From the NCBI GenBank assembly GCA_030612385.1, contig JAUWNZ010000080.1:1-6144 (forward strand): DNA of 6,144 bases, in the 5' to 3' direction. A program made the translations under genes and the position numbers. Positions 1-4,917 of the stretch are shown here, in pieces. The notes under the pieces were generated by a model that was not told the origin of the DNA, ran no database searches, and saw nothing but the letters and a program-made list of their open reading frames with translations. The number at the start of each line of letters is the position of its first letter. Position 1 is the stretch's first letter. The DNA comes from Pseudomonadota bacterium (GTDB lineage Bacteria; Desulfobacterota; Syntrophia; Syntrophales; JADFWA01).

Positions 1-341
1 TTTAAGGTTTCAAAATCAGTACACTGTCTTTTGGGCACGCCGGCGCGATTATTGGAGAAAACGACATCGGATATCCTCACGAGATCGTAAAACGCTTTCT
101 TCCCATGTTCGGCCATGAGATCCAAAACCATGCTCTTTTTGTTTCTATTAAGCGCCACCGTGTAATACAAAGACAAGGAAATTTTTTCTTCCCCAAACCG
201 TAACTGATCCCCCACGGGAGATTCCACCTTAATGATCTCAGCTCCCAGGTCACCGAGAAGCATGACGCCAAATGGGCCTGCATGAGCCTGAGTTAAATCG
301 ATAATTCTTACACCACTTAAAGGTCCTTTTGTTAATGCCAT
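1..341 (-). CDS. CaiB/BaiF family (family III) CoA-transferase, N-terminal part
   Basis: The ATG at 341-339 opens a frame that stays open to the left edge (113 codons), so this is the N-terminal quarter of a protein that is usually about 400 residues. It starts MALTKGPLSGVRIIDLTQ and continues AGPFGVMLLGDLGAEIIKVE, SPVGDQLRF and ALNRNKKSMVLDL. These are the classic opening motifs of family III CoA-transferases, which move CoA between an acyl-CoA and a free carboxylate in the cytosol. The usual ENFRPG turn reads SNNRAG here, a mild deviation. The catalytic aspartate lies beyond the edge, so activity and substrate cannot be judged. A strong Shine-Dalgarno, GGGAGGAAGG (360-351 on the minus strand), sits 9 nt before the ATG and fixes the start. 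It lies downstream of lgt on the same strand, but a 176-bp gap suggests separate expression. Family call is firm; substrate unknown. Confidence 0.9.
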   Translation of the reverse strand, partial: MALTKGPLSGVRIIDLTQAHAGPFGVMLLGDLGAEIIKVESPVGDQLRFGEEKISLSLYYTVALNRNKKSMVLDLMAEHGKKAFYDLVRISDVVFSNNRAGVPKRQCTDFETL

Positions 342-517
342 AAATTAAGCCCTTCCTCCCTGCACTCTGTTTTTTCGCTTGCAAAGTTTTTATGTATAAC
401 CGATTAAGGATCAAAAAGATATATAAAGAATGGGGGGATGATTGGGGATGGGGTCTAATGGCGTTTCATAAGTCGGTAATATCAATATCTCCACCGCCTA
501 ACAAAGATTTCGCTTTT
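342..517. other. intergenic region between lgt and the CoA-transferase
   Basis: This gap is AT-rich near the CoA-transferase and has a C-rich run on the minus strand (about 431-454). I see no convincing intrinsic terminator for lgt and no clear sigma-70 promoter. On the minus strand, just past the lgt stop, a short open stretch reads KAKSLLGGGDIDITDL before TGA at 468-466. It lies in a different frame from lgt and looks coding in composition. It may be a frameshifted lgt tail or the remnant of another gene. Confidence 0.4.
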
Positions 518-1282
518 TTATCTGCCGGTTTCCGGCCTGGAGACGGCAATCATAATACCAACTCCACATAATACCATAATAACACAGAGAACCTGCCCCA
601 TGCTAAGAAACCACAATACGCACCCCAACTGCGGATCAGTTTCCCTAAAAAATTCAATAAAAAAGCGCACTATCCCGTAACCAATAAGGTACAGAGAAAA
701 GAGGAAGCCGTCTAACCACCTCTTTTTTCTTAAAATCCAGAGCACGGCAAAAAGAAATATCCCTTCAAAAAGAGCCTCATAAAGTTGAGAGGGGTGGCGC
801 AGCCGGTGATAAGGATCTAAAGGAAAATACATTCCCCAGGGTACGGTAGTCACCCTACCGTAAAGCTCTCCATTGATAAAATTGCCTATCCTGCCAAATG
901 TATATCCCAGAGGAATTGCCGCGGCAAAGAGATCGGCAAAGTTCCAGAAATTTATCCTGTGCTTATGGCAGAAGATGACCGAAGCTAAAATGACTCCGAT
1001 GGCACCTCCATGGTAGGACATGCCGCTGATTCCCACATATCGAAGACCATTCGTGAGATCGAATGGGAATATGATCTGGAGAGGGTGGTTCATGTAATAT
1101 TCAAGATTATAGAACAGGACATACCCGAATCTTGCTCCAACTATAAGGCCGGCAATAGCCCATGCAAGGTAGTCCTGAATCGTTTTCTTTGAATATTCAT
1201 AATTTTCATTCCTGATTCTGTACAAGACGAGAATATATGTAAAAAAAAATGCAACAAGATACATCAAACCATAATAACGCAA
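518..1282 (-). CDS. lgt: prolipoprotein diacylglyceryl transferase (Lgt)
   Basis: Lgt is the inner-membrane enzyme that transfers diacylglycerol from phosphatidylglycerol to the lipobox cysteine of prolipoproteins, the first step of lipoprotein maturation. Numbering from TTG 1282, the protein shows RYYGLMYLV in the first membrane segment, GARFGYVLFYN (49-59), SYHGG with H91, and the Lgt signature GRIGNFINGELYGR (130-143). RHPSQLYEALFEG (162-174) and VRFFIEFFRE (205-214) follow. Residues matching the important E. coli Arg143, Asn146, Glu151, Gly154, Arg239 and Glu243 are present. About seven hydrophobic segments are visible. The start is a problem: TTG 1282 is the first standard start codon in frame, yet recognisable Lgt sequence continues upstream (see 1283-1366). 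The C-terminus may also be shifted. Family identity is certain; whether the gene is intact is not. Confidence 0.93.
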   Translation of the reverse strand: MRYYGLMYLVAFFFTYILVLYRIRNENYEYSKKTIQDYLAWAIAGLIVGARFGYVLFYNLEYYMNHPLQIIFPFDLTNGLRYVGISGMSYHGGAIGVILASVIFCHKHRINFWNFADLFAAAIPLGYTFGRIGNFINGELYGRVTTVPWGMYFPLDPYHRLRHPSQLYEALFEGIFLFAVLWILRKKRWLDGFLFSLYLIGYGIVRFFIEFFRETDPQLGCVLWFLSMGQVLCVIMVLCGVGIMIAVSRPETGR

Positions 1283-1366
1283 CTGAAATGATCCAATTTC
1301 AACGATATTAGGATTGATATATCCGGGTATGTGGTTCCAAAAATTGATAAGGTATTCCCACTTTTA
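1283..1366 (-). other. in-frame N-terminal extension of lgt lacking a start codon
   Basis: Directly upstream of the TTG at 1282 the lgt frame stays open for 27 codons to a TAA at 1366-1364. It reads KWEYLINFWNHIPGY followed by INPNIVEIGSFQ. This is the kind of periplasmic N-terminus (IxPxIxxIGxFxLRxYGLM) that Lgt proteins carry before their first membrane segment, so it was very probably translated. No ATG, GTG or TTG exists in frame within it. A GTG lies at 1362-1360 one frame off. Removing one G from the GGG run at 1359-1357 would join it to give M-E-Y-L-I-N-F. Either a one-base error or mutation, or a rare start codon, would explain this. Confidence 0.6.
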
Positions 1367-1405
1367 ATTCTGTCTTCTGAGCTCTGTCTATCTTCAGTCC
1401 TTCAC

Positions 1406-1423
1406 GGACAAACAAGTTTGTCC
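1406..1423. repeat. perfect 8-bp palindrome, REP-like hairpin
   Basis: GGACAAAC, then AA, then GTTTGTCC forms a perfect inverted repeat in the gap between fmdB and lgt. Neither strand has a following T-run, so it does not look like an intrinsic terminator. It could be one copy of a dispersed palindromic repeat or a structure in the lgt leader. Confidence 0.6.
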
Positions 1424-1460
1424 ATGCCACCCACTTTGAGCTTCTATCTTTATATTCATT

Positions 1461-1475
1461 CCGGCAGACCGCCGG
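1461..1475. repeat. small GC-rich inverted repeat downstream of fmdB
   Basis: CCGGC, a 5-nt spacer, then GCCGG lies 13 bp past the fmdB stop. A hairpin would form in the fmdB transcript, but the bases after it on the minus strand (AATGAATAT) are not a T-tract, so terminator function is doubtful. Confidence 0.4.
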
Positions 1476-1487
1476 CACGATTCATGC

Positions 1488-1682
1488 TCATGTGGGACCA
1501 CAGCTTGACGACGCACAGGATGAGCAACCCTTTATGGAGGAAGACGAAAAGACTGACAATATCTTTTTAACACCACCTCTTCCACAAATCGGGCATTTTA
1601 AGTCCTTGTCATCACCACTTATAGAGCGCACCGATTCAAATATATTGTTACAGTTGTTGCACTCATACTCATAAATTGGCAT
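1488..1682 (-). CDS. FmdB-family zinc-ribbon protein
   Basis: This small 64-residue protein begins MPIYEYECNNCNNIFES, the near-invariant opening of the FmdB/CxxC_CXXC_SSSS regulatory-type zinc-ribbon family. Two CxxC pairs (C8/C11 and C30/C33) should bind one zinc ion. The end is Ser/Cys-rich (SSSSIKGCSSCASSSCGPT), also typical of the family and adding C53, C56 and C61. The family name comes from a proposed regulator of formamidase/amidase genes; its actual role is largely unknown. An AGAAGGAA-type Shine-Dalgarno precedes the ATG at a normal distance, and the length is usual for the family. It lies upstream of lgt on the same strand, so co-transcription is possible. The plus-strand open frame across it is only its antisense shadow. 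Confidence 0.9.
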   Translation of the reverse strand: MPIYEYECNNCNNIFESVRSISGDDKDLKCPICGRGGVKKILSVFSSSSIKGCSSCASSSCGPT

Positions 1683-1766
1683 ATTTCCATTCCTTCTTAC
1701 ATCCCAGGTTCCGGACTCAAGGCGTAAAAAATAGTAATAGCAACTACTTACATCTTTTTTCTGTGA

Positions 1767-2000
1767 CTACACACCTTGAGATGTCCTCAATCTTTGCGAA
1801 TCCACAGCAACATGAGACAATGCGAGTTTTTCCAAAAGGGTCTTAGTTCTTGCCGGTAGCTTGACTGCTTTTTTCAGGCAGCTTTTAAAAAATGAAATCC
1901 TCACCTTTTTGCCTTCCCGGCAGGATTCGGTGATGAAGCAGGACTTATGGATTTGCCCTTTATAGGCGGAGGTACTGTAGCTCAGATGTATGATATTGCC
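1767..2000 (-). pseudogene. possible N-terminal relic of an IS1634-type transposase
   Basis: On the minus strand, a frame without a start codon is open for 77 codons, from just after a TGA (2003-2001) to TAG at 1769-1767. Its core reads HKSCFITESCREGKKVRI. This resembles the opening of IS1634-type transposases, where a motif like YxxxESYREGGKVRxRTLxNLG follows a short basic stretch. Both tyrosines of that motif would have become cysteines. The rest (KLPARTKTLLEKLALSHVAVDSQ) is not recognised. There is no ATG with a Shine-Dalgarno and the frame is far too short for a transposase of 500 or more residues. The plus strand also has an open frame over 1896-2060 (reading FGDEAGLMDLPFIGGGTVAQ), so the coding strand is not certain. 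Confidence 0.33.
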
Positions 2001-2076
2001 TCAAAATCTTCTGAGATCGGACTACCATTTAAAATTTGCTTTGTCCACCACTTTTATTGAGGTATTTTCAGGTTTT

Positions 2077-2100
2077 AAAGCCACTCATATGGCTTTTTTT
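2077..2100 (+). terminator. intrinsic terminator, plus strand
   Basis: AAAGCCA (2077-2083), loop CTCATA, TGGCTTT (2090-2096), then further T to 2100: a 7-bp stem running into a seven-T tract. It is well formed for plus-strand transcripts. On the minus strand it is followed only by a weak T-run. No intact plus-strand gene precedes it, so it may be left over from a decayed gene; the plus-strand frame ending at 2060 lies 16 bp upstream. Confidence 0.6.
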
Positions 2101-2110
2101 CTGAGACTAC

Positions 2111-2280
2111 AATATTGCGCTGGGCTGCAAAGACCCCCTAAAAATGGGCATCGATGCGCGGATACTGCTTTACGACACGACAAACTTCTTCACACTCTCG
2201 GACGACATCCGGCCAATCACCGTTCAACCCTCGCCCATCCCAAAGAGCACATAACCCTCAGCCGCATGTCAGCACAGCAA
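2111..2280 (+). pseudogene. frameshifted IS1634-type transposase fragment
   Basis: A plus-strand frame (2105-2254, ending TAA) contains GIDARILLYDTTNFFT. This matches the strand of IS1634-type DDE transposases that carries the first catalytic aspartate (LLYDTTNFF). In intact proteins a segment like NRSTLAQRGHSKQKRxDLRQ follows within about 15 residues. Here a comparable stretch, NHRSTLAHPKEHITL, appears in the next frame (about 2208-2262), suggesting a frameshift near 2193-2220. There is no start, no second catalytic region and no terminal repeats. It lies opposite in direction to the relic at 1767-2000, so if both assignments are right the element was rearranged or two elements are involved. 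The short YDTTNFFT match is distinctive; the remainder is weak. Confidence 0.45.
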
Positions 2281-2335
2281 AAAAAACTTGCTCAAACACT
2301 TGAAATCGGCGAAACTCTCGGACAGAACTTATGAG

Positions 2336-2366
2336 AAGCGATAGTAGATGGTCTTTTATCGCTTTT
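2336..2366 (+). terminator. terminator-like hairpin, plus strand
   Basis: AAGCGATA (2336-2343) pairs perfectly with TATCGCTT (2357-2364) across a 13-nt loop, followed by TT to complete a T4 run before GGGC. The stem is good, but the loop is long and the T-tract short. It would insulate the HNH gene downstream from transcription out of the decayed region. Confidence 0.4.
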
Positions 2367-2385
2367 GGGCAACAGCCCGTTCATT

Positions 2386-2436
2386 CTTGACAAATAGGAG
2401 AATATCTGGAACATCCTAATTATCACTCCTGTCAAG
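2386..2436. promoter_or_regulatory. inverted repeat in the HNH gene leader with a consensus -35 box
   Basis: CTTGACA (2386-2392) and TGTCAAG (2430-2436) are perfect inverted arms. An inner pair, AGGAG (2396-2400) with CTCCT (2426-2430), extends the stem with a short bulge. The left arm contains a consensus -35 hexamer, TTGACA (2387-2392), but I find no good -10 hexamer 16-18 bp further on. The structure ends 15 bp before the first ATG of the HNH gene. It might be an operator, an mRNA leader fold, or the trace of a lost element. Confidence 0.35.
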
Positions 2437-2451
2437 TGAATAACAATTAAG

Positions 2452-2949
2452 ATGAAGGGGAAACATATTTTGTCAGGCGTTACTTATGGAAGCAAATGGG
2501 GGCGCGTCCGCAAGTCTGTTGTAAAAAACGGGAAAAAGACCGCCAAATCGGCTGAGGAGCTTGTCAGAGAAATGAAGGCGGCGCAGAAAAAGCCTCCTGG
2601 AGAGGATTACCGTGATCGCTCACTGGCCATTCATGGTTTGGTATGCGCCCGCTGCGGCAGAGAGTTTGATCACTCAAACCGGCATTTACTGACGGTGCAT
2701 CACAAAGACGGCAATCATCATTATAATCCTCCCGATGGAAGCAATTGGGAAAATCTCTGTGTCTATTGCCACGATGATATCCACAGCCGGGAAATCCTTG
2801 GAGACTATTTTGATGGAACTGCCGGCGAGAAAGAAACAATATTGGCCTATGAGGACGGGAAAGCGGCTGAAAGTTCAGAGCCGGGAACCGGATCCCTTGG
2901 TGAGAAACTGCGGAAGGCGATGAAATCAAAGGAGAAAATAAACCTATGA
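2452..2949 (+). CDS. HNH endonuclease, YajD-like
   Basis: The 165-residue product carries one HNH nuclease domain (about residues 52-115) closely resembling E. coli YajD. DYRDRSLAIHGLVCARCGREF (C65, C68) is followed by LTVHHKDGNHHYNPPDGSNW (H83/H84, N98), then NLCVYCHDDIH (C103, C106, H107, H111). The four cysteines should bind structural zinc; the two His clusters and the Asn form the metal-dependent active site. E. coli YajD is about 115 residues, so this frame has about 40 extra N-terminal residues, basic in character (MKGKHILSGVTYGSKWGRVR). ATG 2452 lacks a clear Shine-Dalgarno. The in-frame ATG at 2572 has TGAGGAG 12 nt upstream and would give the standard family length, so it is a serious alternative start. 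The stop overlaps the next frame (ATGA), suggesting coupled translation. The cellular role of YajD-type nucleases is not established. Confidence 0.88.
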   Translation: MKGKHILSGVTYGSKWGRVRKSVVKNGKKTAKSAEELVREMKAAQKKPPGEDYRDRSLAIHGLVCARCGREFDHSNRHLLTVHHKDGNHHYNPPDGSNWENLCVYCHDDIHSREILGDYFDGTAGEKETILAYEDGKAAESSEPGTGSLGEKLRKAMKSKEKINL

Positions 2950-3242
2950 CCGACAGAAAAAAGGTTCGGTTCGTTCTTGGCAGTGGTTCTGCCCCTGGTT
3001 GGTCTCACACAGGCGTGGTTTACGGCTTGCGGGAAGCGGATATGAAGATAGACATGGTGTGGTATGGGTGGTGGGCACCCATCTGCTCAATCGTAGTCGC
3101 CCAGAGCAATGAAGGGCGGCTAAAGCCTTCCTTACCCACTCAGATTTTCATGCTTCGTTGTGGCCTACAGGCCATGAAGGGCAGCTTAAGCACCCCCTGT
3201 GTTCCAGACGCCGAAGATTACAAGCGATACCATCACATTTAA
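2946..3242 (+). pseudogene. truncated patatin-like phospholipase (RssA-type), broken
   Basis: The ATG at 2946 overlaps the HNH stop (ATGA). The first 38 residues, MTDRKKVRFVLGSGSAPG then WSHTGVVYGLREADMKIDMV, match the start of bacterial patatin-like phospholipases (VLGSGSARGWAHIGVIRALEEAGI-x-PDIV). The next block should be the nucleophile elbow GTSIGALVGA with its catalytic serine. Here the frame reads WYGWWAPICSIVVAQ, so the serine motif is lost and homology stops near 3060. The remaining frame to TAA at 3242 (98 residues in all, against roughly 300 for the family) has no recognisable domain. It runs through palindromes and ends 4 bp into the lipA stop from the other side. The catalytic Asp motif (DGG/DGA) is absent too. 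A deletion or insertion at about 3060 probably replaced the rest of the gene. Confidence 0.7.
3064..3190. repeat. palindrome-rich segment at the patatin breakpoint
   Basis: Several small structures cluster here: ATGGGTG/CACCCAT (3064-3070 and 3076-3082, 5-nt loop); GAAG...CTTC around GGCT-AA-AGCC (about 3113-3130); TGGCCT-AC-AGGCCA (3161-3174); and the palindrome GCTTAAGC (about 3184-3191). An imperfect direct repeat also occurs: ATGAAGGGCGGCTAAAGC near 3112 and ATGAAGGGCAGCTTAAGC near 3174 (two differences in 18). The segment begins where patatin homology ends, as expected of an inserted or recombined repeat unit. I do not recognise its family. Confidence 0.45.
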
Positions 3243-4141
3243 CTTCTTGTTTTAAAACCGGTTTTTTGCAACTGATAGAGTTCTTCCGCATGATAGGAAC
3301 TCCGCACAAGCGGCCCAGAGGCGACTGCGGAAAACCCCATTTCGAGGGCGGTTTTTCGCCAGTCATCAAATTCTTCGGGATGAACAAAGCGCTCCACCGG
3401 CAGGTGATCCCTTGTGGGCTGAAGGTACTGCCCCAACGTCAGAATATTGCAGCCCGCATCAAAAAGGTCGTGGAGAGTTTCACGAACTTCTCCCGGAAAT
3501 TCCCCCAGGCCGAGCATGAGACCCGACTTGGCGGGAATCTCAGAATCGTATTCTCTGACACGCTTTAAGAGTTCGAGTGAGCGCCGGTAGGCGGCCCCAG
3601 GTCGTACAGAAGGATAAATGCGCTCTACTGTTTCAAGGTTATGATTCAGGACGCTGGGTTTCGCCTCCAGGACGACATGAAGAGCGCCCTCATTACCCTG
3701 AAAATCCGGTATCAGTACTTCGACAGACGCACAGGGTATTCTTTTGTGGATCTCTTTGATCGTTTTCGCGAAAAAAACCGCCCCCCCGTCGGGGAGATCA
3801 TCCCGCGTAACCGAAGTGACAATCACGTAGCGCAACTCCATATTTTGTGAAGCCTCGGCCACCCTGGCCGGTTCCCCGTAATCAGGCGGGGCGGATGGTC
3901 CATGGTTCACGGCACAGAAACCGCAGTTGCGCGTGCAGCGAGACCCCATGATCATAAAAGCTGCAGTCCGCCGGGAAAAACATTCCCAGCGGTTTGGACA
4001 TCCGGCTTCCTGGCACACGGTATGCAGCTTTCCCTCGCTCAGAAGGGAGTTAACCTTTCCATATACCGGCCCCCTTGGAAGGTTACGCTTGAGCCAGCGG
4101 GGTTTTCTGACCGCCGCTTTCGGTTTCTGATGCTGAACCAT
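3239..4141 (-). CDS. lipA: lipoyl synthase (LipA)
   Basis: LipA is a cytosolic radical-SAM enzyme that inserts two sulfur atoms at C6 and C8 of the protein-bound octanoyl group to make lipoyl cofactor. Numbered from GTG 4144, the auxiliary-cluster motif is C44-x4-C49-x5-C55 (TVCQEAGCPNRWEC) and the radical-SAM motif is C70-x3-C74-x2-C77 (GSRCTRNCGFC). The end carries the RSSYHAEE motif, whose second serine (S283) ligates the auxiliary cluster. YVIVTSVTRDDLPDGGA and NHNLETV are also typical. All key residues are present and the length, about 300 residues, is normal. The start is set at ATG 4141 because AGAGG (4151-4147) lies 5 nt before it; a GTG sits one codon upstream at 4144. The first 59 bp overlap the end of lipB, so translation is probably coupled. 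No terminator is evident past the stop. Confidence 0.97.
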   Translation of the reverse strand: MVQHQKPKAAVRKPRWLKRNLPRGPVYGKVNSLLSEGKLHTVCQEAGCPNRWECFSRRTAAFMIMGSRCTRNCGFCAVNHGPSAPPDYGEPARVAEASQNMELRYVIVTSVTRDDLPDGGAVFFAKTIKEIHKRIPCASVEVLIPDFQGNEGALHVVLEAKPSVLNHNLETVERIYPSVRPGAAYRRSLELLKRVREYDSEIPAKSGLMLGLGEFPGEVRETLHDLFDAGCNILTLGQYLQPTRDHLPVERFVHPEEFDDWRKTALEMGFSAVASGPLVRSSYHAEELYQLQKTGFKTRS

Positions 4142-4868
4142 CACAACCTCTTTTCAAAAGATGTTGCAGTTCGCTAAAATCTCTGATTTCCAGATCAATC
4201 CCAAAAACCGATTCGATGTGACATTTTACGGCCTCGCGCACGTCGGTCATGGAAACTTTATGTGAAAGCTCCCGTTCGATAGATGTCATCTCGATATCGG
4301 GCAGACCACAGGGTTGTATCCAGCTAAAAGGCTTTAGTGAAAGATTTACGTTAAAAGCAAAACCGTGGTAACAAATTCCATGGCGAAGAGCTATTCCGAT
4401 GCTCCCCAGCTTTCTATCCCCAACCCAGACCCCTTTGTTCACATGACTCCGCTCAGCCATTATTCCCAAATCCGCAGCCGCCCGGATCATGACCTCTTCA
4501 AGACCGGCAACATAATCAACGACACTCACCCCGACTTTTCTCAAATCAATGACAGGGTATACAACAAGCTGTCCCGGCCCGTGAAAAGTGATGTTGCCGC
4601 CCCGCTCTACCCGTATCAAAGGAATTCCTGACTTTTCCAGAAGGGTTGCGGATACCATCAGGTTTTCCATCCCTCCCCTGTGTCCCAGGGTAAAAACCGG
4701 GGGATGTTCCAATAATAATATAACATCAGCGCCGATAAATTTTTCCCTTTTGGCGGTTACAAGATTATGCTGCAGACTCCAAACCTTGCTATAATCCAGG
4801 GCAGGCAGTTCTACACACAAACATGTTCTACCGTCCGTGTTACGGATTTTGAGCTGTTCCATACACAT
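4083..4868 (-). CDS. lipB: octanoyl-[acyl-carrier-protein]:protein N-octanoyltransferase (LipB)
   Basis: LipB moves the octanoyl group from acyl carrier protein to a lysine of lipoyl domains (pyruvate dehydrogenase-type complexes, glycine cleavage H protein), preparing the substrate for LipA next door. Numbered from the upstream TTG 4904, the motif RGGNITFHGPGQLVVYPVID (101-120, H108) is the family signature. GDRKLGSIGIALR holds the catalytic lysine K165, and FSWIQPCGLP holds the acyl-accepting cysteine C199. The C-terminal tail after FGIDLEI is longer than usual and encodes the overlap with lipA. Candidate starts are ATG 4868, ATG 4862 and TTG 4904. None of the ATG codons has a Shine-Dalgarno because the preceding DNA is pyrimidine-rich on this strand. 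The TTG overlaps the stop of the transposase gene upstream (TTGA) and would add residues encoded by repeat DNA. I place the start at 4868 with low certainty. Confidence 0.95.
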   Translation of the reverse strand: MCMEQLKIRNTDGRTCLCVELPALDYSKVWSLQHNLVTAKREKFIGADVILLLEHPPVFTLGHRGGMENLMVSATLLEKSGIPLIRVERGGNITFHGPGQLVVYPVIDLRKVGVSVVDYVAGLEEVMIRAAADLGIMAERSHVNKGVWVGDRKLGSIGIALRHGICYHGFAFNVNLSLKPFSWIQPCGLPDIEMTSIERELSHKVSMTDVREAVKCHIESVFGIDLEIRDFSELQHLLKRGCDGSASETESGGQKTPLAQA

Positions 4869-4870
4869 CA

Positions 4871-4904
4871 AGGAAGGGGTCAAAGGAAGAAAGGAAGGGG
4901 TCAA
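4871..4904. repeat. two direct copies of AGGAAGGGGTCAA
   Basis: AGGAAGGGGTCAA occurs exactly at 4871-4883 and again at 4892-4904, with AGGAAGAA between. The second copy runs into the left inverted repeat of the transposase unit. On the lipB strand this DNA is CT-rich and fills the place where the lipB ribosome binding site should be. It looks like a partial duplication of the element end. Confidence 0.7.
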
Positions 4905-4917
4905 GTCTCCGTTTGAC
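4897..4917 (+). repeat. left REP-like repeat of the transposase unit
   Basis: This 21-bp sequence matches 5912-5932 perfectly in inverted orientation. GGTCAA (4899-4904) and TTGACC (4913-4918) can pair as a hairpin with loop GTCTCCGT. The transposase stop codon (4903-4901) lies inside it, so the last residues of that protein (GQTET) are encoded by the repeat. Confidence 0.85.

Noticed and set aside
1331..1674. Two plus-strand open frames
   Set aside because: They lie opposite the lgt N-terminal region and fmdB, lack ribosome sites and have no recognisable content.
1970..2050. tRNA-like stretch (GGTACTGTAGCTCAGATG resembles a tRNA D-arm)
   Set aside because: No anticodon arm, no GGTTCGAATCC-type T-arm and no acceptor pairing at the expected distance.
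2430..2452. Integron attC-like site before the HNH gene (TAACAATTAAG)
   Set aside because: No paired R'/R'' boxes and no cassette array; the resemblance is too short.
2564..2929. 121-codon minus-strand open frame
   Set aside because: It is antisense to the HNH gene, whose zinc and catalytic motifs are unmistakable; the minus frame shows no domain.
3254..3265. AAAACCGGTTTT palindrome as a terminator of lipA
   Set aside because: It lies inside the lipA coding sequence (the KTGFK region), before the stop, and has no loop.
3158..3568. 136-codon plus-strand open frame
   Set aside because: Mostly antisense to lipA and without recognisable motifs; a shadow frame.
4869..4904. TTG 4904 as the default lipB start
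   Set aside because: It adds a 12-residue repeat-encoded tail (TPSFLPLTPSL) not expected in LipB. It is kept only as a reinitiation hypothesis.
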